From contig NZ_BNAY01000001.1 in assembly GCF_014654365.1 (NCBI RefSeq), forward strand, positions 186,001 to 250,000: a DNA stretch of 64,000 nt. The letters are read 5' to 3'. The position numbers and the translations under genes are program-made. Within the stretch, counting starts at the first letter, position 1. Each line of letters begins with the position of its first letter. The stretch is from Amycolatopsis oliviviridis (GTDB lineage: Bacteria > Actinomycetota > Actinomycetes > Mycobacteriales > Pseudonocardiaceae). A model generated the notes under the pieces. That model saw only the letters and a program-made list of their open reading frames with translations, did not search any database and was not told the origin of the DNA. Of this stretch, positions 8,476 to 16,815 are shown piece after piece.

Positions 8476-10878
8476 TCATCCGCTCACGTCGTGCGACGAG
8501 CCGATCTCCGCCTCGACGAACCGGGCGAACCGCGCCGTCCCTTCCTCGATCTGGGCCGCGGTCAGGTTGCTGGCGGACAGCCGGATGCCGTGTTCCCCGC
8601 CGCTTCCGGGGTGGAAGTAGGACATCGGTGTCCACACCACGCCGAAACGCTCCGCGGAGCGGGTCAGCGCCGCGTTGTCGGCTCGGAAGGGGACCGAGAC
8701 GGTCAGGAAGAAGCCGCCGCCCGGGCGGTTCCAGTCCACGCCGAGATCGCCGCGGCGTTCGGCCGGGAGGTGCTTGTCGAGGTGCTCCAGCACGAGTCGC
8801 AGCGACTCGCCGTAGTGGGCGGCCGGGCCGGCGTCGCCAGTGGTGACCCGGCCGCCGGCCGCGAGCAGCGCGCCGGCCACGGCCGCCTGGCTGAGCGTGG
8901 CGGTGTTCACCGTCACCATGCTCTTGATCTTGGCCAGCTCGTCGGCGAGTAACCCGGTGCGCCCGGCCACGTCGATCACGGGCTGGTCGGCGATGACGAA
9001 ACCCAAACGGGCGCCGGGGAACATCGTCTTGGCGAACGATCCTATGTGGACGACCCGGCGCCGGGTGTCGAGGGATTTGAGCGTCGGCACCTGGAGTCCG
9101 GGGCTGACCAGCCGATACGGGCTGTCCTCGAGGACGAGGATGTCGTGTCGTGCGGCGACGTCCAGCAGCGTCCGCCGATCCGGCAGGCGCATCGTCCTGC
9201 CCGCCGGATTGGAATGGTCGGGTATGACGTAGAGCGCCCTCGGCCGGCGTCCGCGCGCGAGCTGTGCCGAGATCGCCTGGGCGACGTCGCCCGGGTCGAG
9301 CCCGTCCGCCCGCTCGGCCACCGGTACCACCTCGATGTCCAGCAACCGGGCCGCACCGCTGATGCCGATGTAGCACGGGCTGGCGACCAGCAACACGTCG
9401 GCGGGACCGGACATCAGCGCGCGCAGGACGACGAGCATCGCCTCCTGCGCGCCGACGGTGACCACAAGGGACTCCGGCGGTACGTCGATGCCTTCGTCGA
9501 GCCGCAGTGACGTGGCGATCAGCTCGCGGATGTGCCCGGCGGTCGGGCCGTACTGGTACATCAGGCCGCGGATCTGGTCCGGGGTGTGCCCCTCGTCTTC
9601 GAGGTGATCGAGGTAGCGCTGGATGTGGTCGAAGATCTGCCCGGTCGAGAAGAACCCGTCGTGCGGGCGTCCCGACGCGAACGAGATCGCCTCGGGATGA
9701 CGCGTCCCGATTTCGTTCAGGAAGTTCATCGTCTCCATGAGCGGATCGGACAGGCTGCCGTGCAGGTCCGCACGGCGCAGCACGGCGGACCTGAGACGCG
9801 GTCCGGCGGCCGTGACGAGGTCGGGGCCTGCCCGGTCGACGGCCGCGACACCGGCGAGCGACATCGCGTCGGCCAGCTCGGCGCGCAGGGTGTCCAGCAC
9901 CTGCGCGACGCCGTCCTGGCCCCCGATCGCCAGCCCGTGCAGCACCGGGCGTCCCACCAGTACCGCGTCCGCCCCCAGTGCGAGCGCGACCAGGACGTCG
10001 GTGCCGCGGCGAATCCCGCCGTCGAGGAGAACCGGGCACCGGCCGGCCACCGCGGTGACGATCTCGGGTAGCACGTCGAGTGTGGGTGGCACGCCGTCGA
10101 GCTGCCTGCCGCCGTGGTTGGAGACCACGATGCCGTCCACCCCGGCCTCGACCGCCCTGAGCGCGTCGGCGGCGGTCAGGATCCCCTTCACCAGGACGGC
10201 CAGGGAGCTGGTGGACCGCAGCCAGTCGATCACCGACCAGTCGAGGGCCGGGTCGAACCGTGCCCTGGCGTGCTCCGCCGGCGAGATGTCGTCGAGGGAG
10301 GGGAGGTTCGCCGGCCTGACGTGCGGCGGCAGCGTGAACCCGTTGCGCGCGTCGCGTGCCCGCCGGCCCAGGTGCGGTGTGTCCACTGTGAGCACCAGCG
10401 CCTCGAAGCCGGCGCGCTCGGCCCGCCGCACGAGGTTCTCGGTGATCGCGCGATCAAGGAAGCAATACACCTGCAGCCACACCGGTGCCGTGGCGGCCTC
10501 GGCCACCTCCTCGAACGTACGGCCGGCGAAAGTGCTGACGGCGACGGGGATTCCGGCCGCACCGGCCGCCCGCACAGTGGCGAGCTCACCGTCCGGGTGC
10601 GCCAGGGTGTGGTAGGCCAGCGGCGCGATCCCGAAGGGCGCCGCCCACGCCCGGCCGAGGACGGTGGTGCCGACGCGCGGCACACCGCTCCCGGTGAGCA
10701 CCCTGGGGCGCAACCAGATCCGGTCGAACGCGGCGCGGTTGGCCGCGAGCGTGCGCTCGTCGCCCGCACCGCCCTCGATGAAATCCCACACCGCCGGATT
10801 CAGGCGTGGCTCGGCCTGACGGGCGATGTCCGCGAGAGTCAGGGCGGTCGCGGCGTCGCCGGTACGCGGGGTCGTCAC
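8476..10878 (-). CDS. Hmo-HpgT fusion: hydroxymandelate oxidase and Hpg aminotransferase
   Basis: This 800-residue protein is one uninterrupted frame. Residues 1 to about 375 are an FMN-dependent alpha-hydroxyacid oxidase (glycolate oxidase family). It has the FIEGGAGDE N-terminus, the VLTVDTP strand, the active-site block SNHGGRQLDG and the FMN phosphate loop LLDGGIRRGTD. About 385-795 is a fold-type I PLP aminotransferase of the MocR/HpgT type, with YVIPDHSNPAG and PLP lysine in GSFAKTMFPGARLG near 616. It should convert 4-hydroxymandelate to 4-hydroxyphenylglyoxylate and then aminate it to L-Hpg, with tyrosine as the family's usual donor. In many Hpg clusters these are two genes. The start is GTG with GGAGG about 9 bases upstream. 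It is transcribed away from the sugar operon. Confidence 0.93.
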   Translation of the reverse strand: MTTPRTGDAATALTLADIARQAEPRLNPAVWDFIEGGAGDERTLAANRAAFDRIWLRPRVLTGSGVPRVGTTVLGRAWAAPFGIAPLAYHTLAHPDGELATVRAAGAAGIPVAVSTFAGRTFEEVAEAATAPVWLQVYCFLDRAITENLVRRAERAGFEALVLTVDTPHLGRRARDARNGFTLPPHVRPANLPSLDDISPAEHARARFDPALDWSVIDWLRSTSSLAVLVKGILTAADALRAVEAGVDGIVVSNHGGRQLDGVPPTLDVLPEIVTAVAGRCPVLLDGGIRRGTDVLVALALGADAVLVGRPVLHGLAIGGQDGVAQVLDTLRAELADAMSLAGVAAVDRAGPDLVTAAGPRLRSAVLRRADLHGSLSDPLMETMNFLNEIGTRHPEAISFASGRPHDGFFSTGQIFDHIQRYLDHLEDEGHTPDQIRGLMYQYGPTAGHIRELIATSLRLDEGIDVPPESLVVTVGAQEAMLVVLRALMSGPADVLLVASPCYIGISGAARLLDIEVVPVAERADGLDPGDVAQAISAQLARGRRPRALYVIPDHSNPAGRTMRLPDRRTLLDVAARHDILVLEDSPYRLVSPGLQVPTLKSLDTRRRVVHIGSFAKTMFPGARLGFVIADQPVIDVAGRTGLLADELAKIKSMVTVNTATLSQAAVAGALLAAGGRVTTGDAGPAAHYGESLRLVLEHLDKHLPAERRGDLGVDWNRPGGGFFLTVSVPFRADNAALTRSAERFGVVWTPMSYFHPGSGGEHGIRLSASNLTAAQIEEGTARFARFVEAEIGSSHDVSG

Positions 10879-11220
10879 TGCGTTGCCTCCTACCGGGAGG
10901 CCCCGCCGTACTGTCCTGCCGACGGGACGGGGCGGTTTCGTCGACCAGGTGTCACGTCATCGCCGGGGCCCGCTCGCGCCGGGGCGACGTGCACGACGAT
11001 CGTCCCCCGGAGGCCTTGCGATCGGTAGGACCGTCGCCGCCCGGCAGGCGGAATGCCGCGACCGCCGTTCGCAACGGTCTCTTCCGGTGTGGACACCGCA
11101 TACTGATCCGGCAGGCCTGACGGCACCGGGAATCACCTGACGACTGCCGCCCTTCGACCGGCACACCCGGACCGACCTGTCTCTCCCGATCCTGGCGAAC
11201 GCGCTGCTGCGGAGGCCGAG
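10879..11220. promoter_or_regulatory. divergent intergenic region, Hpg fusion / sugar operon
   Basis: These 342 bases separate two divergently read transcription units and hold no credible gene; the short frames here lack ribosome sites and family features. It must contain both promoters. A short dyad, CGGTGT-GG-ACACCG, lies at 11,085-11,098 and could be an operator. A possible -10-like TACTGA follows near 11,100. Ribosome sites are visible at both ends: GGAGG before 11,221, and GGAGG on the minus strand before 10,878. No strong consensus promoter could be assigned. Confidence 0.5.
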
Positions 11221-12384
11221 ATGATCAACGTGTTCCAGCCGTCGCTGGGAGCCGAGGAACTGGCGGCGGTGGCGGAGGTGTTCGACAGCTCCTGGGTCGG
11301 CAAGGGGCCCAAGGTGGCCGAGTTCGAGGCCGCTTTCGCTGCCCGCCTCGGCGTCGCCGGGACCCGGCTGCTGTCCGTGGACACCTGCACCGAGGCGACC
11401 TTCCTAGCCGTGCGGTTGGCCGGCCTCGGGGCCGGCTGTGACGTGGTGATGCCCACCATCGCTTTCGTCAGCGCCGCCAACGCCGTCGCCGCTCACGGCG
11501 CCCGTCCCGTCTTCTGCGACGTCGACCCGCACACCCTCAACCCGACCGCCGAGCACGTCGAGGCCGCGCTCACCCCGGCCACCAAGGCCGTCCTCGTGCT
11601 GCACTACGGCGGACACCCCGGAGAGATCGACCGCATCGCCGACCTGTGCGCCGAGCGCCGCGTGGTGCTGATCGAGGACGCCGCCAACGCCGTCGCCTCC
11701 GCTATCGGCGAACGGGCCTGCGGCACCTTCGGCGACTTCGGCGTCTGGAGCTTCGACCACGGCAAGATCGCCGTGGCGGGAGATGGCGGCATGCTCTACG
11801 CCCGCGACCCGGATCTGGTCGAGCGGGCCCGCAAGCTGGCCTACCTCGGGCTGGAACAGGCCAGCGGGTTCGCGCAGGCCGCCGGGCAGACGGCCACCCG
11901 CTGGTGGGACATCACCGTGTCGTCGTTCTCCCGCCGTTCGGTGATGAACGACATCCTCGCCGCGATCGGCTGCGTGCAGTTGCGCAGGCTCGACGGGTTC
12001 CTGCGCAGGCGCGCCGAGATCGTCGCGCACTACGACCGTGCGCTGGCGGGCATTCCCGCGCTGGGCCTGCCACCCGCGCTTCCTCCGGGCCACCGCGGGT
12101 CGCACTACTTCTACTGGGTGCAGATGCCGGCCGGGATCCGGGACGAGGTCGCCCGTGACCTCTACGACCGGGGCATCTACACCACGATGCGCTACCCGCT
12201 GCTGCACCGGGTCCGGGCCTACGGTTCCGACGCCCGGCTACCCGGTGCCGAGTCCGCCGCCGCCCGCACCCTGAACCTGCCGTTGCACCAGGGCCTGTCC
12301 GACGGCGACGTCGAGGCGGTCGTCGCCGGGGTGCGCGCAGCCGTCACCGCCCGAGTGCCAGCCCTGCCGGTGGAAGTGCCATGA
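11221..12384 (+). CDS. NDP-4-keto/3-keto-deoxyhexose aminotransferase (DegT/DnrJ/EryC1)
   Basis: This 387-residue protein is a sugar aminotransferase of the DegT/DnrJ/EryC1/StrS family. The PLP lysine is in SFDHGKIAVAGDGGML near residue 182, and the PLP-binding Asp is in LIEDAANA. It installs an amino group on a keto-deoxysugar nucleotide. Whether at C3 (as EvaB in vancosamine) or C4 (as SpnR in forosamine) is not decidable by eye. Ribosome site GGAGG precedes ATG. Its stop overlaps the next start as ATGA, so it is the first gene of a tightly coupled five-gene sugar operon whose other members supply deoxygenation, reduction, C-methylation and N-methylation. Confidence 0.93.
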   Translation: MINVFQPSLGAEELAAVAEVFDSSWVGKGPKVAEFEAAFAARLGVAGTRLLSVDTCTEATFLAVRLAGLGAGCDVVMPTIAFVSAANAVAAHGARPVFCDVDPHTLNPTAEHVEAALTPATKAVLVLHYGGHPGEIDRIADLCAERRVVLIEDAANAVASAIGERACGTFGDFGVWSFDHGKIAVAGDGGMLYARDPDLVERARKLAYLGLEQASGFAQAAGQTATRWWDITVSSFSRRSVMNDILAAIGCVQLRRLDGFLRRRAEIVAHYDRALAGIPALGLPPALPPGHRGSHYFYWVQMPAGIRDEVARDLYDRGIYTTMRYPLLHRVRAYGSDARLPGAESAAARTLNLPLHQGLSDGDVEAVVAGVRAAVTARVPALPVEVP

Positions 12385-13802
12385 GCCGCGTCGCCACCGG
12401 AGCCCGGCCGATCGACCTGCGCCTGGCCGAGTCCGCCCTGGTCGGTGCCCGGACCGCCGCCGAACCCGCGTCGTTTTCCGACTGGTTCGCCGAGCAGTCC
12501 CGGCGCGCCTGGATGCGTGTCGAGCGGGTGCCGCTGGACGCCCTCGTCGACTGGTCCGCGGACCCCCACAGCGGCGTCATCGGCCATCGCAGCGGCCGCT
12601 TCTTCACCATCGAGGGACTGGACGTGCGGGTCGCGGACGCCCCCGTCGACCGGTGGTGCCAGCCCATCATCCACCAGCCCGAGGTCGGCATCCTCGGCAT
12701 CCTGGCCAAGGAGTTCGACGGCGTTCTGCACTTCCTCATGCAGGCCAAGGCCGAGCCGGGCAACCGCAACGGCCTGCAGCTCTCGCCGACCGTGCAGGCG
12801 ACGCGCAGCAACTACACCCGGGTCCACGGCGGCAACTCGGTGCCGTACCTGCACTACTTCCAGCGGCCGGGCTCGTATCGGGTGATCGCCAACGTGCGCC
12901 AGTCCGAGCAGGGCTCCTGGTTCTGGCGCAAGCGCAACCGCAACGTGGTCGTCGAGGTGACCGAGGACGTCGAACTGCTCGACGGGTTCTGCTGGCTCAC
13001 GCTGGCCAGCCTGCACCGGCTGCTCGCGTTCGACGACCTGATCAACATGGACTCCCGCACGGTGCTGTCCTGCCTTCCCTTCGCAGGCGAGCACGTGCCC
13101 TACTCCGGATCCAGTGACTTCGGCGCCGCGCTGGCCCGCTCGTGCAACCCGGGCGCGGGCAGCGTCCACTCCACGGCCGAGCTGCTCGGCTGGGTGACCG
13201 AGATGCGCACTCGTACCGACCTGCGCGCCGCCCGCGTCCCGTTGACCGGTCTGCCTGACTGGCACCACGCCGACGGTGCCATCGTCCACGACAGCGGTCT
13301 GTTCTTCGAGGTGATCGGGGTGGAGGTGCAGGCATTCGGCCGCGAAGTGGCCCACTGGCGCCAGCCCATGTTCGCCGTGCGGGAGACCGGCCTGGTGGCG
13401 TTCGTGGTGCGGCGCATCGGTGGCGTGCTGCACGTTCTCGTGCAGGCCAGGGCGGAGCCCGGCTTCGTCGACGAGGTGGAGCTCGCCCCGGCGGTGCAGT
13501 GCACGCCGGCCAACCACGACTACCTGCCCGCGGCGGCCCGCCCCCGCCACCTCGACGCGGTGCTGGGCGCGCCCGCCGGCCGCGTCCGGTTCGACACGAC
13601 CCTCTCCGAGGAAGGCGGGCGGTTCTACCACGCCCGCACCCGCTATCTCATAGTCGAGGACGACGGTGACACCGAAATCGAGTACGACCGGCATCGTTGG
13701 ATGACCCTGCATCAAGGCGCCGAGCTGCTGCGGCACAGCTATTACTTCAACATCCAGGCCCGCAGCCTGCTGGCCTGTCTCCACAGCGTGATCGGGCGGT
13801 GA
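12381..13802 (+). CDS. NDP-4-keto-6-deoxyhexose 2,3-dehydratase
   Basis: This 473-residue protein has the internally duplicated structure typical of NDP-hexose 2,3-dehydratases (EvaA/TylX3/SpnO type). Two related blocks of about 220 residues each carry a W..QP motif followed by G.L.F..... .GVLH.L.QA.AEPG. The first is at about residues 90-135 and the second at about 318-355. The family removes the C2 hydroxyl of NDP-4-keto-6-deoxyglucose to give a 3,4-diketo-2,6-dideoxy sugar, the first committed step to 2-deoxysugars. Start and stop both overlap neighbouring genes (ATGA and GTGA), indicating translational coupling. The sugar activation and 4,6-dehydration genes are not in the window. Confidence 0.94.
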   Translation: MSRVATGARPIDLRLAESALVGARTAAEPASFSDWFAEQSRRAWMRVERVPLDALVDWSADPHSGVIGHRSGRFFTIEGLDVRVADAPVDRWCQPIIHQPEVGILGILAKEFDGVLHFLMQAKAEPGNRNGLQLSPTVQATRSNYTRVHGGNSVPYLHYFQRPGSYRVIANVRQSEQGSWFWRKRNRNVVVEVTEDVELLDGFCWLTLASLHRLLAFDDLINMDSRTVLSCLPFAGEHVPYSGSSDFGAALARSCNPGAGSVHSTAELLGWVTEMRTRTDLRAARVPLTGLPDWHHADGAIVHDSGLFFEVIGVEVQAFGREVAHWRQPMFAVRETGLVAFVVRRIGGVLHVLVQARAEPGFVDEVELAPAVQCTPANHDYLPAAARPRHLDAVLGAPAGRVRFDTTLSEEGGRFYHARTRYLIVEDDGDTEIEYDRHRWMTLHQGAELLRHSYYFNIQARSLLACLHSVIGR

Positions 13803-14824
13803 GCCACCGTCCGACCGGCGGGCCCGCCCCGGTCCGCGTCGGCGTGCTCGGCTGCGCCGACATCGCCCGCAGGCGAACCCTGCCCGCGCTGGTGGCCTGT
13901 CCCGGCACCGAACCGGTCGCGGTGGCGAGCCGGACCCCGGTCAAGGCGGGCGCGCTGGCCGCCGAGTTCGGGTGCCGGCCGGTGACCGGCTACGAGCGGC
14001 TGCTCGCCGACGACGGCATCGACGCCGTCTACATCGCCGTACCCGCCGGCCTGCACGCCGAGTGGTGCGCCAAGGCGCTGTCCGCGGGCAGGCACGTCCT
14101 GGTGGAGAAGCCGTTCGCGGTCGACACCGCAGAAGCCGACGCGCTCGTCGACCTCGCCGGCGCGCGCGGGCGGGTGCTGATGGAGAACCGGATGTTCGCC
14201 CGGCACCCGCAGCACGCCCTGGTGCGTTCGCTGATCGACGCGGGTCGGATCGGCGAGCCGAAGGTGCTGACCGCCACCATGGCGATGCCCCGGCGTGCCC
14301 CGGACGACATCCGCTACCGGGGCGACCTCGCGGGCGGCGCACTGCTTGACGTCGGGTACTACCCGATCGGCGCGGCGGTCCTGCTGTTCGGGCCGGACTG
14401 GGACGTCGTGGGGGCGGTGCTCGACCACGACGACCGGCTCGGCGTGGACACCGGCGGCGACATCCTGCTGCGGTCCGCGGGCGGGGTCAGCGCACACCTG
14501 ACCTTCGGATTCGACCACTACTACCGCGCGGCCTACCAGGTCCGGGGGAGTGCGGGGACGATCACCGCGGAGCGCGCGTTCACCCCGCCGCCGACGCTGT
14601 CCCCGACCGTGCGCGTCGAGGGGGCCGGCGGGCACACCGAGATCAGCGTCTCCCCGTTCGACCAGTTCCGGGCGGTGGCGGCGGACTTCGCCGCCGCCGT
14701 CCAAGGCACCGGGGAGTGGGCCGGGCACCTGGCCACGTCGCTGCACGGGGTCGCCCTCACGGAGGCCGTCCTGACGTGGACGAGCCTCGCTCCACAGCCG
14801 ATACGGCGTCGCTCAGGGAGGTAG
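13799..14824 (+). CDS. Gfo/Idh/MocA-family NDP-hexose 3-ketoreductase
   Basis: This 341-residue oxidoreductase has an N-terminal Rossmann motif (VGVLGCADIARR) and the Gfo/Idh hallmark EKPFA near residues 104-108, whose lysine is catalytic. A C-terminal alpha/beta domain follows. Next to a 2,3-dehydratase, this family usually reduces the 3-keto group of the unstable diketo sugar (SpnN and KijD10 type) to a 4-keto-2,6-dideoxy sugar. The chosen GTG start overlaps the preceding stop as GTGA. Longer in-frame starts upstream lie inside the dehydratase gene and are rejected. Its presence argues that amination happens at C4, because the 3-aminotransferase route of vancosamine does not need it. Confidence 0.88.
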   Translation: MSHRPTGGPAPVRVGVLGCADIARRRTLPALVACPGTEPVAVASRTPVKAGALAAEFGCRPVTGYERLLADDGIDAVYIAVPAGLHAEWCAKALSAGRHVLVEKPFAVDTAEADALVDLAGARGRVLMENRMFARHPQHALVRSLIDAGRIGEPKVLTATMAMPRRAPDDIRYRGDLAGGALLDVGYYPIGAAVLLFGPDWDVVGAVLDHDDRLGVDTGGDILLRSAGGVSAHLTFGFDHYYRAAYQVRGSAGTITAERAFTPPPTLSPTVRVEGAGGHTEISVSPFDQFRAVAADFAAAVQGTGEWAGHLATSLHGVALTEAVLTWTSLAPQPIRRRSGR

Positions 14825-14828
14825 CAAG

Positions 14829-16076
14829 ATGATCACCGACGTCCGCGACACGGCAGGCATGCGCGAATGCCGGCTCTGCGGTCAGCCCGTTCGGGAGTTC
14901 TTCGACTTCGGGCGCCAGCCCGTGTCCGACGCGTTCCGAGATCCGGCCGACCGGTCGGCCGAGTTCCACTACGACCTGGCTGTCGGCGTCTGCGGCGGGT
15001 GCGCCATGGTGCAGCAGTCGCACGAGGTCCCCCGCACGCGGATGTTCCACGCCGACTACCCCTACCGGTCGTCCGGATCCGCGTTCATGCGCGACCACTT
15101 CGAGGCCTTCGCCCGCCGGCTGCTCGAAACCGAACTGGCGGTCCATGACCCGTTCGTGGTGGAGATCGGCAGCAACGACGGCGTCATGCTGCGCACCATC
15201 GCCGGGGCCGGGGTGCGCCACCTCGGCGTCGAACCGTCGGGCGGCGCCGCCGACACCGCCCGCGCCTGTGGCGTGCGGGTGCTGACCGAGTTCTTCCAGG
15301 AGGACTCGGCACGCCGCATCCGCGCCGAGGACGGCCCGGCCGACGTCATCTACTCGGCGAACACGGTCAGCCACATCGCGCGGCTCGACTCGGTCTTCCG
15401 CGGCGTGGACGCCCTGCTCGCCCCGGACGGCTTGTTCGTCGTAGAGGACCGGTACCTCGGCGACATCGTCGACAGCACCGCCTTCGACCAGATCTACGAC
15501 GAGCACTTCTACCTGTTCTCCGTGGAGTCCGTGTGCACCGTGTCCCGCCGGTTCGGGTTCGAGCTCGTCGACATCACCCGGCTGCCGGTGCACGGCGGCA
15601 CGATCCGCTTCACGATCGCGCGCGCGGGTGCCCGCCCCGTCGCCCCGGTCGTCGGCGAGCTGCTGACTGCCGAACACGCCCGCGGCTTGGCCGATCACGG
15701 CACACTGGACCGGTTCGCCGTGCGGACCCGGCAGGCCCGCGCCGACCTCGTCGGCCTGCTGCGGTGGCTGCGCGACGAGGGCCGCGTCGTGGTCGGCTAC
15801 GGGGCCACGGCGAAGAGCGCCACCGTGACCAATTTCTGCGGGATCGGGCCCGACCTCGTGCCCTACATCTGTGACTCCACCCCGGCGAAACACGGCAAGC
15901 TCGCCCCCGGCTCCGGCATCCCGGTGCGGCCGCCCGCCGCCTTCGCCGACCCGTACCCGGACTACGCGCTGCTGTTCGCGTGGAACCACGCCGAGGAGAT
16001 CATGGCGAAGGAACACGGCTTCGCCGCAGCGGGCGGCCGCTGGATCCGCTACGTCCCGCGCGTACACATCGTCTGA
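14829..16076 (+). CDS. NDP-deoxyhexose C-methyltransferase (TylC3/EvaC type)
   Basis: This 415-residue SAM-dependent enzyme has the three-part structure of sugar C3-methyltransferases. An N-terminal zinc-binding domain carries CRLCG (about 14-18) and CGGCAM (about 56-61). A Rossmann SAM domain has VVEIGSNDG near 111-119. A C-terminal domain has the conserved GYGATAKS. The family adds a methyl group to C3 of a 3- or 4-keto-deoxysugar nucleotide, as in mycarose, vancosamine and kijanose. It is the fourth gene of the sugar operon, 4 bases after the ketoreductase, with GGGAGG before ATG. Conserved Cys ligands and the SAM motif are all present, so an active enzyme is expected. Confidence 0.93.
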   Translation: MITDVRDTAGMRECRLCGQPVREFFDFGRQPVSDAFRDPADRSAEFHYDLAVGVCGGCAMVQQSHEVPRTRMFHADYPYRSSGSAFMRDHFEAFARRLLETELAVHDPFVVEIGSNDGVMLRTIAGAGVRHLGVEPSGGAADTARACGVRVLTEFFQEDSARRIRAEDGPADVIYSANTVSHIARLDSVFRGVDALLAPDGLFVVEDRYLGDIVDSTAFDQIYDEHFYLFSVESVCTVSRRFGFELVDITRLPVHGGTIRFTIARAGARPVAPVVGELLTAEHARGLADHGTLDRFAVRTRQARADLVGLLRWLRDEGRVVVGYGATAKSATVTNFCGIGPDLVPYICDSTPAKHGKLAPGSGIPVRPPAAFADPYPDYALLFAWNHAEEIMAKEHGFAAAGGRWIRYVPRVHIV

Positions 16077-16094
16077 GGCAGGGAAGGGACAGCC

Positions 16095-16811
16095 ATGGCC
16101 TACAGCCACGCCCACGCCGAGCTCTACGACGACGTGTTCCGCAGCAGGGGAAAGAACTGGGCCGCCGAGTCCGCGCTGATCGCCGAGATGATCCGCGCGC
16201 GGCGGCCCGGCGCGCGAACGCTGCTCGACGTCGGCTGCGGCACGGGCGCCCACCTGGCGGCCTTCGCCACGGTGTTCGACCACGTCGAGGGCGTCGAACC
16301 GGCGGAGGCGATGCGCGAGATCGCCCGCGAGCGGCTCGGCGGGACCGCGGTGCACCCCGGCGACATGCGCGAGATCCGCCTGCCCCGCACGTTCGACGCG
16401 GTCACCTGCCTGGGTTTCGCCGTCGCGTACATGCCCGACAGCACGGCCCTCGACACCGCGATCGCGCGCATGGCGGCGCACCTGGTGCCCGGCGGCGTGC
16501 TGGTGGTGGAGCCGTGGTGGACCCCGGAGACGTTCCTCGACGGTTACGTGGGCGGCCACCTGGTGCGCGAGAACGGACGGGTCGTCTCCCGCATCACCCA
16601 CTCGACCCGCCGCGGGGACGCCACGCACATGCGAATCCACTTCGTCGTCGCCGACGCGGCCGGGATCCGCCAGTTCCACGAGGACGAGGTCAACACCCTG
16701 TTCACCACCGAGCAGTACCGGACCGCGTTCGACCGCGCCGGCTGCACGGTCGAGCCGGTCCCCGGCGCCGCACACCTGCCCGGGTATCTCGTGGGCGTCC
16801 GGCGGCGATAA
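16095..16811 (+). CDS. aminosugar N-methyltransferase (TylM1/DesVI type)
   Basis: This 238-residue class I SAM methyltransferase has motif I LLDVGCGTGAHLAAFA near residues 40-55. It resembles the short N,N-dimethyltransferases of aminodeoxysugar pathways (TylM1, DesVI, SpnS), including the MAYSHAHAELYD N-terminus and VVEPWWTPETF region. It should methylate the amine introduced by the aminotransferase, usually twice. It is last in the five-gene operon, with GGGAAGGGA before ATG, and ends 4 bases from the convergent flavoenzyme gene. Methylation of another substrate cannot be excluded, but the context is strong. Confidence 0.9.
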   Translation: MAYSHAHAELYDDVFRSRGKNWAAESALIAEMIRARRPGARTLLDVGCGTGAHLAAFATVFDHVEGVEPAEAMREIARERLGGTAVHPGDMREIRLPRTFDAVTCLGFAVAYMPDSTALDTAIARMAAHLVPGGVLVVEPWWTPETFLDGYVGGHLVRENGRVVSRITHSTRRGDATHMRIHFVVADAAGIRQFHEDEVNTLFTTEQYRTAFDRAGCTVEPVPGAAHLPGYLVGVRRR

Positions 16812-16815
16812 GCCG

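Noticed and set aside
14757..16775. 672-residue minus-strand frame over the sugar methyltransferase genes
   Set aside because: Low-complexity composition with no motifs; the plus-strand genes it overlaps have clear family signatures and overlapping start/stop codons.
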